Shown: positions 15,834 to 23,656 of the stretch, piece by piece
How the letters are laid out: the number at the start of each line of letters is the position of its first letter
How positions within the stretch are numbered: the stretch's first letter is position 1
Made by a program: the position numbers and the translations under genes
The notes under the pieces: generated by a model
What the model was told of the DNA's origin: nothing
What the model saw: only the letters and a program-made list of their open reading frames with translations
Database searches by the model: none
Source of the DNA: Planctomycetaceae bacterium UBA4655
GTDB taxonomy: Bacteria > Planctomycetota > Planctomycetia > Pirellulales > UBA1268
Length of the DNA stretch: 30,180 bases
Direction: 5' to 3'
Assembly: GCA_002405515.1 (NCBI GenBank)
Contig: DHLZ01000292.1
Location: 1-30,180, forward strand

Positions 15834-18283
15834 GAGTGCAGCCCGGCGCCGAGCAGGAAGTTGACGCCGTACCACGACATGCCGATCACGGCGGCGCCGA
15901 GCACGCTCCCGGCCGCGAGGCCGAAGTTGTCGATCCAGCCGGCATACCTGCCGTGGAGCACGACGAGGTAGGCCAAGAGCGACACGAGCGCCCAGACCTC
16001 CTTCGGGTCCCAGCCCCAGAACCTGCCCCATGAGACATCGGCCCACAGGCCGCCGAGGATCGTGCCGGCCGCGAGCAGGAGCACGGCCACCTGCATCGCC
16101 TTGTAGATGAAGCCTGCAAGCACGTCGCAGGCCTCCGGCGGACGGGCCCCCCTGCCCTGCCCCGGCACCGCGGGCCGGTAGCTTCCGAAGAGATAGTGGC
16201 CGAGCGACAGGCAGCCGAGCCCCCAGGCGAGGGCGCCTGCGGCGTAGCTCGAGACGATCGTGAGCACGTGGATCGTGAGCCAGAAATTGTCGCGGAGCAC
16301 CGGCTGGAGCGGACTGAACTGCTTTCCGGGGATCGGGAAGAACCAGGCGATGAAGGTGCCGGCGAAGGCGACGGCCGTGACGACCAGGCCGAACGAACGC
16401 CTCGCGTAGGCCTGCGAGAGCCACTCGCCGAGTTCGGTCGACCGCAGGCTTCTCGGCACGGTGGCAAGCGACGTGATGGCCGCGACCGCGACCCGCGGCA
16501 GATACCAGACCGATGGGGCCAGCACGCACAGCCCCACGATCCAGACGACGAGGTTGTTTGCGTTGGGCATCCAGGAGTCGATGTCGGCCTGCGGAAGAAG
16601 CCGCAGGATCGTCCGGCCGCCGGCCGCGTAGGGGGCCATCGTGAGCACCCAGAGCACGCCCGCCCCGATCGCGATCCTCGGCAGGATCATCGACCAGTGG
16701 TTCGTGAGCCTCCACGCCTCGCCGACCCCCTTCGACACGATCGGCGAGAGCACGAACCACAGGCCGAGCAGCGAAAGAAAAAACGGCACGTAGATCACCG
16801 TCTCGTACATGTTCGTCACCGGAGCCCAGCCCGTGATCGCGATCCGCTCGGCGAAGGCCTTCGCCGTCCACAGGATCTCCGCGAGCAGGAGCGCCGTGCC
16901 GAGCCAGAACATCGGCTTCGTTGCCCGCCCAAAGGCGAGGGCGAACGCCGCGAGCCCCGCAAGCGCGAGCACCCACGACATGCGAAAGGGATCGCCGCTG
17001 TTGTAGGCCACCTCGCGGTCGGTGCTGCCGGGCCGCGGGTAGGCCGTCCAGCCGAGCAGGTCCGCATCGATACGATTCACCGGAAGCCTGCGACGCTCCG
17101 GCTCGACGGCCTCGCCGAGCGCCCGCAGGCTTGCCGCCAGCCGTGAGGACGCGGCCGCCACGTCGCCCGTCGGCACCGCCGATACCGCCTCCTCGAGCTT
17201 CGCGAATGCCTCACGGGTCTGCCCCACGAGATCGGCCGGATAGCCGGCGAGCACCTCCGACGGCGCGTCGAGCAGGGTCGCGAGCGCGAGCCAGGCGGGC
17301 ATGTCCTCGTCGGCATTCCGCTCCATCTCGAGCGCCTCGGCGTGGAGGGCCGGCACGACGAGCAGCGAGTCGCCGTTGTCGTAGAGGGATTCGGCGAGCA
17401 CGAGCAGCTTCTCCTCGAGCCGCGCGAGCAGCCGACCGGCGGAAGCCCCCTCGGACCCCTTCGATGCCGCCGAAGCCCTCGCGGCCGCGATCGCGGCCCG
17501 CGTCTTCACGACCGCGGCCGTCGCCGCATCCGTCGGAAACCGGGTCGACTCCCCGACGGCGGCGAGGATCTCGGAAAAACCTCCGCGGATCGCCTCCGCC
17601 TGCTCCCCGTTCACCGCGCCGGCGAGCCGTCGTTCGGTCGACTGCCAGGAGCCGATGGCCGACTCGAGCAGCCGCGCGGACCGCGAGCGGCCCATCTCCG
17701 CGGCTTCCGCCCGAAACGAAAGCTGACGGAACGTGACGAACGCCCTCCACAGCTGATCGACCTTCGCGTCGGCACCCTCGAGACGGAACGAAACCCCCTC
17801 GGCACGCGCCTCGCGACGCCGTTCGTCGATCTCGACGAGCCGTTCGCGAAACGCCTTCGACTCCGCGACGTCGGACGGCGAGGCGTACTTCAGCCGCTTC
17901 CGCCCCTCGGGCCCATCCTCGAACACGGGCAGTTCCAGCAGCCGGCGAACCTCCTCGTGCTCGGCGATCAGGAACGGCACGTCCTCCCAGGCCCTCGGGC
18001 GGCAGAGCCAGTCGAGCAGGAGGGCCGCGGCATCCCATCGGCGGACGGACCCGCCGTCGGCGCCGGCAGCCGGCAGCTTCGGCGACTGCGAGTTCGTGAT
18101 CGTCTCCACCTTTCGGCGGGCGAACGTGTCGAGTGGCATCACGCGGCCGTCGTCGAGCACGGGCAGCCGCCGCCAGGATGCGAGGTCGTCGCCCCGGCCG
18201 ACGCCGGAGGCGACCCCCGCGAACACGACGACCGCGAGCAGGAGGCTTGCGGGACGAAAACACGATTCGAGCTTGACCATCAT
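15716..18283 (-). CDS. ccsA: Cytochrome c biogenesis protein CcsA/ResC with long N-terminal domain
   Basis: Haem-handling and ligation subunit of System II cytochrome c maturation. The 855-residue protein has a signal-like helix (about 10-28). A mostly helical extracytoplasmic region of about 390 residues begins with LPVLDDGRVMPLDTFARRKV, a feature I associate with extended CcsA proteins of Bacteroidetes and Planctomycetes. The membrane domain starts near residue 435. The tryptophan-rich WWD haem-binding motif is seen as WGRFWGWDPKEVWAL at about 752-767. ATG 18283 has AGGGAG (18288-18293) upstream and overlaps the resB stop as ATGA, so the two are coupled. It is much longer than the roughly 320-400 residues of simple CcsA. 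Its 3' end overlaps the convergent comEC by 118 bp. Confidence 0.93.
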   Translation of the reverse strand: MMVKLESCFRPASLLLAVVVFAGVASGVGRGDDLASWRRLPVLDDGRVMPLDTFARRKVETITNSQSPKLPAAGADGGSVRRWDAAALLLDWLCRPRAWEDVPFLIAEHEEVRRLLELPVFEDGPEGRKRLKYASPSDVAESKAFRERLVEIDERRREARAEGVSFRLEGADAKVDQLWRAFVTFRQLSFRAEAAEMGRSRSARLLESAIGSWQSTERRLAGAVNGEQAEAIRGGFSEILAAVGESTRFPTDAATAAVVKTRAAIAAARASAASKGSEGASAGRLLARLEEKLLVLAESLYDNGDSLLVVPALHAEALEMERNADEDMPAWLALATLLDAPSEVLAGYPADLVGQTREAFAKLEEAVSAVPTGDVAAASSRLAASLRALGEAVEPERRRLPVNRIDADLLGWTAYPRPGSTDREVAYNSGDPFRMSWVLALAGLAAFALAFGRATKPMFWLGTALLLAEILWTAKAFAERIAITGWAPVTNMYETVIYVPFFLSLLGLWFVLSPIVSKGVGEAWRLTNHWSMILPRIAIGAGVLWVLTMAPYAAGGRTILRLLPQADIDSWMPNANNLVVWIVGLCVLAPSVWYLPRVAVAAITSLATVPRSLRSTELGEWLSQAYARRSFGLVVTAVAFAGTFIAWFFPIPGKQFSPLQPVLRDNFWLTIHVLTIVSSYAAGALAWGLGCLSLGHYLFGSYRPAVPGQGRGARPPEACDVLAGFIYKAMQVAVLLLAAGTILGGLWADVSWGRFWGWDPKEVWALVSLLAYLVVLHGRYAGWIDNFGLAAGSVLGAAVIGMSWYGVNFLLGAGLHSYGFGQGGQTEFFAFLAANMLLLVAAAWRYRSGCQPAGV

Positions 18284-20328
18284 GCGGCTCCCTGCACGGC
18301 CCTCTTCCTCGGACCGAAGAAATAGGCCTTCATGTAGAACATCGTGAAGATGCCGGCGACGACCAGCGCGCTGCCGGCGTACTTCACCCCGCGTCCGGGA
18401 TCGTAGTTCACGGTGAGCACCGAAGCCTCGATCGCCTCGGGAGCCTCGCCCGATCGCGTGCCTCCGAGTTCCCTGACGAACCGTTCGTAGAGCGGATCTC
18501 CCGGCAGCCACGGCCCCATGAAACTCTCCTGGAAGAGCCTGTAGGAACGGCCGGTCGCAGGATCGCTGAAGTCCACCGGCGCGTTCATCGTGATCGTCAC
18601 CGGGCTTGCCGTGAGCGGCTTCCGGGAGTCCCCGAGAAACTCGACCACGCTCGAAAAGTGCGATGCCTGGCTCGTGCCCGGGTCGAGCCTCCGCTCGAAA
18701 TTATCGAGCCGCACGTCGAAGCCGATGTCGATGGAATCGGGATCCATGGTGACCGCGGCGATCCGTCGCGCGCCCGCCACCTCCCGCCGTTCGGTCGGCC
18801 CGGGCTTTTCCTGGATCGGCTGGATCGGCAGCCCGGCGATCCAGAACGTCTCGGACGTGCCGTCCACCGACAGCCGCAGCTTCGCGGCCCGCCGCTTGGC
18901 GGACGGCGGCTTCGCCTTGTCGAAAGGCACGGGCAGCGTCACGACCTCGACCGTGTCGGCGGGAAGGAAACGATCCACCCGCAGTTCGAGCTTTCCCATC
19001 GGCATCTCGAAGGCGGGCACGGGGCGGCCATCGGCCGGCAACGGCCCGGCTGTCACGGCCGGAAACTGCCACTTCCTGTAGGCCAGCGCGAGATCGTGGG
19101 TCTGGATGACGTCGATCCGGCTGCGGGCCTTCCCCTGCATTCGCTCGGAGGCGTCGGCCGGCCCCGGATCGACCCAAAGGCTTCCGTAGACGCCCGCCCG
19201 CCTCGCGGGCATGTTCACCTCAGGAAGATCGGCGGCGAGCACCATTTCCTCCGAACTCTTCCCGGCGGCGTCGCCGGCGGCGGTGGGGCGGACCGCGAAC
19301 CGCACGACCGCGAGCCTCGGCTCGTGATCGCGAAAATCGACGGAAAGCCCCGTGCCCGGAAGCTCGATCGTCTTCTTCGACTCCAGTTCATCGACCGTGA
19401 AGCGGTGCACGGACGTCCGCGGTTCGCCATCGTGCACGAGCACGATCTGCCCCTTGGCGCCGAATCCGACCTCGGTATCCGGGACCGCCGCGAGAAAGGC
19501 GTTCGTCTCCGCCTTCGACCCCGATTTCCAAAAAACGACCGTGCCTCCACCGACCCGCTGCCGATGGCGGACGTCGCCGCCGGCAAGCGGATTCGGCTGC
19601 CACGACAGATCGACCGGCATCCAGACTCCCCGGCCGCCGCCCGGCCCGAAGCTGTCGCTGCCGACACGGAGTTTCACGCTCGGCGCGAGCGCCGCCGTGG
19701 AGTCGGCGTAGAAGTCGAGCACCTCGAGCCGGATGCCGTCGGCGTCGTGAAGCACGCCGCGATCCCGCGGGGCCAGGCCCCAAGGGATGAACGACCGTCG
19801 AGAGCCGTAGTCGTCCCAGTTGAATGGACCGGACCGGAACGGGATCGGGCCGATCATCTCACCGCGGCCGGACGTCTCGCCATCGGCCGAGCGCCTGCGG
19901 ACCTCGAGCTTGAAGGAGTGGGAGTCCTCGTAGGCCCGGCTGCCGGAGTCGCCTTCCAAAAGCGGAATCTGGGCGTCGATGCCCCCCCGCTGCGACATGA
20001 GGCAGCCGGCGAGCAGCACGAGCAGCCCGACGTGCGTGATGACGAAGCCGGTCTGGTGCCGCTTCCACGGGTAGCGAATGGCCGCGGCGCAGAACACGCT
20101 CACGCCGAGCAGCGAGTTCAGGAGCGTGAACCACCAGGTATTCCAAACTCCGAATTTCACCGCCTCGGTGCCGTAGGCGCTCTCCACGAACGTGCCGAGG
20201 CCGAGCACCACGCCCAGCAGCGCGATGAGCACCACCGCGAACCGCAGCGACGCCAGGAACTCGTAGAGCCCAAGCGTGCTCCGGATCCATGCGGGCTGGT
20301 CGGGACTGGAGAGGTGGGGTCGGGCCAT
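18280..20328 (-). CDS. resB: Cytochrome c biogenesis protein ResB (Ccs1)
   Basis: Partner of CcsA in System II; holds apocytochrome c and helps route haem to the outer face of the membrane. The 682-residue protein has three N-terminal membrane helices (about 28-48, 66-88 and 96-117) in a typical ResB arrangement. These include LYEFLASLRFAVVLIALLG and HQTGFVITHVGLLVLLAGC. A large extracytoplasmic beta-rich domain follows, then a last helix near residues 645-668 before a basic tail (FFGPRKRAVQ). In the membrane-distal part, PVTITMNAPVDFSDPATGRS and YRLFQESFMGP are typical of this domain in planctomycetes. ATG 20328 has no clear ribosome-binding site. A -10-like TATACT and a GGAGG...CCTCC palindrome lie just upstream. 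It heads a resB-ccsA operon with a 4-base overlap. Confidence 0.92.
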   Translation of the reverse strand: MARPHLSSPDQPAWIRSTLGLYEFLASLRFAVVLIALLGVVLGLGTFVESAYGTEAVKFGVWNTWWFTLLNSLLGVSVFCAAAIRYPWKRHQTGFVITHVGLLVLLAGCLMSQRGGIDAQIPLLEGDSGSRAYEDSHSFKLEVRRRSADGETSGRGEMIGPIPFRSGPFNWDDYGSRRSFIPWGLAPRDRGVLHDADGIRLEVLDFYADSTAALAPSVKLRVGSDSFGPGGGRGVWMPVDLSWQPNPLAGGDVRHRQRVGGGTVVFWKSGSKAETNAFLAAVPDTEVGFGAKGQIVLVHDGEPRTSVHRFTVDELESKKTIELPGTGLSVDFRDHEPRLAVVRFAVRPTAAGDAAGKSSEEMVLAADLPEVNMPARRAGVYGSLWVDPGPADASERMQGKARSRIDVIQTHDLALAYRKWQFPAVTAGPLPADGRPVPAFEMPMGKLELRVDRFLPADTVEVVTLPVPFDKAKPPSAKRRAAKLRLSVDGTSETFWIAGLPIQPIQEKPGPTERREVAGARRIAAVTMDPDSIDIGFDVRLDNFERRLDPGTSQASHFSSVVEFLGDSRKPLTASPVTITMNAPVDFSDPATGRSYRLFQESFMGPWLPGDPLYERFVRELGGTRSGEAPEAIEASVLTVNYDPGRGVKYAGSALVVAGIFTMFYMKAYFFGPRKRAVQGAA

Positions 20329-20350
20329 CGTGGCGAGCCGGGCGTTGTGC

Positions 20351-20369
20351 GGAGGACGCCTCCAGTATA
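20351..20369 (-). promoter_or_regulatory. resB promoter -10 box and adjoining palindrome
   Basis: On the minus strand TATACT (20364-20369) is followed at once by GGAGGCGTCCTCC (20351-20363), an inverted repeat with 5-bp arms and a 3-base centre, 22 bases before the resB ATG. No good -35 box is seen. The palindrome could be an operator or an RNA hairpin at the 5' end. Confidence 0.35.
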
Positions 20370-20433
20370 GGCGGAACCACCGGGTCGCCGACCGCAGCGT
20401 TGCCCGCCGCCGGGCATCGCTCCAATCCGAACG

Positions 20434-21648
20434 TCACTTCAATCCGAACGTCGTCGTGAGGGAATCGAGGATCGGCGTCGAAAATGCCGCCCCGCGGACG
20501 CTGCCGATCGAACGCACGAGATCGAAGCAGATGAACCCACCGACGAGCAGCAGCAGGGCGCATGAAATCAGGCCGCAGATCTGCAGACCGCTGAAACTCG
20601 TCCCCGCGAACGTCTCGGACGGGAACTGGATGCCGGAGGTCGCGACCTGCATCGACGAATCGTCCGAGGAACTCGGGTCACCCGCCCCCAACGCCGAGCC
20701 GAAGAAGCTCGAGTCTCCGGATTCCGAATCCGTGGCTATGACGACCGACGCGCTCTCCTCATCGCCGCCCACCGCACCGAGTTCGAAGGCGTCGCCGGCG
20801 AGCATCGTGCCCCCTTCGATGTCGCCGGCCTGATCATCGACCGCGCCCAAATCGATTCCGGAACCCCCGTCGCCGATGGATCCGGCGGTCGAGAGGTTGA
20901 CCCCGGAGAGTTGGATGCCGGACAACTGCACGTCGTCGTCCTCGAGCGAGAGGCCGCTTTCGCCTGCCGCGGAGAGACCCTCGCCAGCGCCGACTCCCGT
21001 GACGCCCGCGATGCCGGAAGCCCCGAGCCCCGAGCCGAGGGTCAGGGAACCGCCGCCGACCGAACCGAGTCCGGACAGGGAAGCCGTTCCGTCGTGAGTC
21101 GCACCGATCCCGGTCCGCGGACCACTTCCTGACAATGCCGCCGAGCCGACCGCGAGCGACTCGCCGAGAATATCGTCGTTGATCGCCACGCCCGACACGT
21201 TCGACATGCCGGGCAGAGAGGGGGAGGAAATCGACACGTGGCTCGCCTCGATCGTTCCGCGGCGGAGCACCGTCTCGGAAACGATCTTGGACGTCGGGCC
21301 AGCGTCGTCGAAAATCGACAGTCCTTCGCCGCCGGCGTCCCCGAGTTCGAGCCCGTCGAGTTCGAGCCCGCCGATGTCGAGTACCCCACCGTCGAACCCG
21401 GCGGACGGCTTGGACACCGACGACGTCCCGGACGACTTGATGTCGAAGTCGAGCGAGAGTTCGCTCGAGGAATCGCTCGACTCTCCGCGGCTCTGTGCGA
21501 AGCGGACGACGTCGTCATAGCGGAACTTCATCGTGCCGCCATCCCTCATCGGGAAGAGTTTTTTTCGATCGACGAGACGGTTGATCTCGTCCGGCTCGAC
21601 GCCGAGTTGCATCGCCGCCTCATCGACGGTCAGGAATCGTCCGGCCAC
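20434..21648 (-). CDS. Membrane-tethered excisionase-type helix-turn-helix protein
   Basis: The 404-residue product starts with a MerR/excisionase-like DNA-binding fold at about residues 2-55 (GRFLTVDEAAMQLGVEPDEI, then NRLVDRKKLFPMRDGG and FRYDDVVRFAQ). About 290 residues of Ser/Gly/Asp-rich low-complexity sequence follow, with short repeats such as GGLELDGLELG and LSGIQLSGVNLS. One membrane helix at about 355-378 precedes a 26-residue tail. Its function is unknown; it may be a membrane-held regulator, or the HTH fold may serve protein binding. I place the start at GTG 21648 because AGGAGAG (21656-21662) sits 7 bases before it and the conserved fold begins immediately after; the open frame to 21864 adds only low-complexity sequence. 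The resB operon follows 105 bp downstream on the same strand. Confidence 0.72.
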   Translation of the reverse strand: MAGRFLTVDEAAMQLGVEPDEINRLVDRKKLFPMRDGGTMKFRYDDVVRFAQSRGESSDSSSELSLDFDIKSSGTSSVSKPSAGFDGGVLDIGGLELDGLELGDAGGEGLSIFDDAGPTSKIVSETVLRRGTIEASHVSISSPSLPGMSNVSGVAINDDILGESLAVGSAALSGSGPRTGIGATHDGTASLSGLGSVGGGSLTLGSGLGASGIAGVTGVGAGEGLSAAGESGLSLEDDDVQLSGIQLSGVNLSTAGSIGDGGSGIDLGAVDDQAGDIEGGTMLAGDAFELGAVGGDEESASVVIATDSESGDSSFFGSALGAGDPSSSDDSSMQVATSGIQFPSETFAGTSFSGLQICGLISCALLLLVGGFICFDLVRSIGSVRGAAFSTPILDSLTTTFGLK

Positions 21649-21750
21649 GAGATCACTCTCCTGATTGGTAGCCCGGGCACTGGTGCTCCCGCCCCCGTGA
21701 ACGATCGGCCGAAGCGACCGGCTTTGACCGTCTCGGGTGCGATCCTGAGG

Positions 21751-21756
21751 ATTATA
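21751..21756 (-). promoter_or_regulatory. -10 box (TATAAT) for the HTH protein gene
   Basis: A perfect consensus TATAAT on the minus strand in an otherwise very GC-rich context, about 100 bp before the GTG start and 15 bp after the previous gene's stop. No convincing -35 element is found at 16-18 bp. It predicts a 5' untranslated region of about 95 bases. Confidence 0.4.
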
Positions 21757-21770
21757 CCGCAGGGCGGGTG

Positions 21771-22136
21771 TCAGGGCCGCGTCGGTGGCGAGGCCTCGAT
21801 CAGCTTCCGCAGGGCCGAGGGGGTCGGCTCCTGGGCGTTGAACTCGCCCACCAGCAGGTCCCACCGGATCGAACGGGCGCTCTTCAGCGTCATCGTCCCG
21901 GTCGCGGCATCGACATGATAGACCGCGGCGGTCCGCTCATTCGGGTCGATGATGACCAGCATCTGCCGGTCATCCGCCATCGGCGTCATCGTGACCCAGA
22001 GGGGGTTTCCCGGGGCTGCGGCCTGGCCGATCGCCGACGGGGCGGCGGATGCGATGGGGCCGGCAGATCGGCCGGCCGCCGCGAGCAACGCGGAGGCGAG
22101 CAGGAAGACGGGCACTGAGACGCGGCGAACACGCAT
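21771..22136 (-). CDS. Small secreted protein of unknown function
   Basis: A 121-residue product with a signal peptide (MRVRRVSVPVFLLASALLAAAG, residues 1-22) and an Ala/Pro-rich linker. A compact domain begins at about 46 (NPLWVTMTPMADDRQMLVII), with a strand-rich AVYHVDAATGTMTLKSARSI and then RWDLLVGEFNAQEPTPSALR near the C-terminus. From memory, similar short proteins with a VYHVD...GxxxLKS.R.IRWDL pattern occur in planctomycetes, but I know of no function. ATG 22136 is chosen because it begins the signal peptide; no ribosome-binding site is visible, and the open frame continues upstream without signal features. It is divergent from the MotA/ExbB-like operon across 233 bp, and lies upstream of the HTH gene on the same strand. 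Confidence 0.65.
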   Translation of the reverse strand: MRVRRVSVPVFLLASALLAAAGRSAGPIASAAPSAIGQAAAPGNPLWVTMTPMADDRQMLVIIDPNERTAAVYHVDAATGTMTLKSARSIRWDLLVGEFNAQEPTPSALRKLIEASPPTRP

Positions 22137-22369
22137 GGCGTCGACGGTAGTGATGTCGCGGATGTCGGACAAGCCTGATCGTGCAGTTTTGCCACCGAAG
22201 CCGGACGCCCCATCCTGCCCTTCTTTCCTGGTCGCCTGCACGGATCGGCATTTCCCCCGCCTGCAGGTTTCGATTCAATCGCCTGGGCAAGATCTGCCGA
22301 TCGAGATGGCGGTGATGCTTGTGCTGCGAGCATGCCATCCCGAACGAAACCCCGCTGGAGTATCCACGC

Positions 22370-23656
22370 GTGTCACGCGTCAACGCCCTGGCCGCCTTCA
22401 TCCTCCGTTCGCCGCTGCTGTGGGGCGGCGGGCTGTTCGCCGGCTTCTGTGGCCTCGTGCAGTCGGGAGCGATCTCGGATCCGCTGGTCGTTCGCTACCT
22501 TGCCGGCCATTGGGTCGAGTACGTCGAGGTCGCGATGTTCTGCGTGGGCATGGCGGCGCTCGCGATCAAGGCGATCGACGTGGCCGTGCAGCGGGCGACG
22601 GTCGGCGGCGATCCGCTCGGCGAAATCCCGCCCGGAGGCCAGCTTCCGGCAGAGGCGGAGGTGCTGATCGACGGGGTCGGCGAGGACGGGTCGTACGTCT
22701 CCACGCGGCTGCGGGGGGCCCTCGACCTCGTGCTGCGGACGGGGTCGGCCGACGATCTCGAAGATCACCTCAAGTATCTCTCCGATCTCGACGCGGCGAA
22801 GGCAGCACAGAGCTACGGACTGGTGCGGTTCGTCATCTGGGCGATCCCGATCATGGGTTTTCTCGGCACGGTGATCGGCATCACGGTCGCCATCGCGAGC
22901 CTCTCGCCGACCCAGATGGAGAACATCTCGGGAGTCGTCGCGGGACTCGGCACGGCCTTCGACACGACTGCCACGGCTCTCGCGCTGTCGATGGTTCTCA
23001 TGTTTCTCCAGTTCATGATCGATCGATATGAGCAGGGGTTGCTCACGGCCGTCGATGCCGTCGCCTGGCGGTCGCTTGCAGGACGTTTTCAGTCGACCGC
23101 CGGCGGCGATGCCGCCGCCACGGCCGTGGCCCGGCTCGGGGAGACGCTCGCCCGCGGCACGGCGAAGCTCGTCGATGCTCAGGCGCAGGCGTGGAAGACG
23201 CTCGAGACGGAGGCCACGGCCCGGTTCGACGCGGTGATCGCCGACGTCGAAAAGCGTCTGGCGGTCTCGATGCAGTCGGCGATCGAGGCTGCCGCGAACG
23301 GCTGGACCGAACGACTCGTCGAGGCTCACGACCGGCTCGTCGCGGCACGGGAGGACCGCCTCGCCGACGTCGGGGGCTCGCTGACCCAAGCGGTCGAGGT
23401 CTTCGACCGACAGCAGGCGGCACTCGCCGCCCAAGGGGAACTGCTTTCCCAGGTGGTGGCCGCGACCCGCGATCTCACCGGGCTCGAGCGGGTGCTCCAG
23501 GCAAACCTTGAAACCGTGACGGCCAGCGGCCGGTTCGAGGAGACGCTCGCAACCCTGACCGCTGCCGTTCACCTCCTCGCCGCCCGTGCCGGCCACGTCA
23601 CCGCCGAGAACGGCCGGGTGACGTTCTCCGGCCGCAGCTCCGGAAAGGCCGCATGA
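22370..23656 (+). CDS. MotA/TolQ/ExbB-like proton channel subunit with long C-terminal tail
   Basis: Predicted A-type (channel) subunit of an ion-driven inner-membrane complex. The 428-residue protein has helices at about 8-30, 51-72, 151-177 and 194-217. The last two carry the family pattern: GFLGTVIGITVAIASL (163-178, with LGTVIG) and GLGTAFDTTATALALSMVL (192-210, with the conserved Thr region). A soluble segment of about 75 residues lies between helices 2 and 3. After residue 238 comes an Ala/Glu-rich tail of about 190 residues, probably coiled coil, longer than in ExbB or TolQ and reminiscent of ZorA tails. GTG 22370 is preferred because GGAG (22357-22360) lies 9 bases upstream. The stop overlaps the next gene as ATGA. 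It lacks MotA flagellar context. Confidence 0.82.
   Translation: MSRVNALAAFILRSPLLWGGGLFAGFCGLVQSGAISDPLVVRYLAGHWVEYVEVAMFCVGMAALAIKAIDVAVQRATVGGDPLGEIPPGGQLPAEAEVLIDGVGEDGSYVSTRLRGALDLVLRTGSADDLEDHLKYLSDLDAAKAAQSYGLVRFVIWAIPIMGFLGTVIGITVAIASLSPTQMENISGVVAGLGTAFDTTATALALSMVLMFLQFMIDRYEQGLLTAVDAVAWRSLAGRFQSTAGGDAAATAVARLGETLARGTAKLVDAQAQAWKTLETEATARFDAVIADVEKRLAVSMQSAIEAAANGWTERLVEAHDRLVAAREDRLADVGGSLTQAVEVFDRQQAALAAQGELLSQVVAATRDLTGLERVLQANLETVTASGRFEETLATLTAAVHLLAARAGHVTAENGRVTFSGRSSGKAA

Noticed and set aside
14355..16976. Long minus-strand open frame (873 residues) opposite comEC
   Set aside because: It is an Arg/Ala/Gly-rich shadow frame typical of GC-rich DNA, and both comEC and ccsA are clear genes in other frames here.
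6627..22196. Shared 11-mer GGCAAAACTGC upstream of the DUF1338 gene and of the small secreted protein gene (minus strand)
   Set aside because: Many pairs of identical 11-mers are expected by chance in 30 kb on two strands, and the flanking sequence does not align well.
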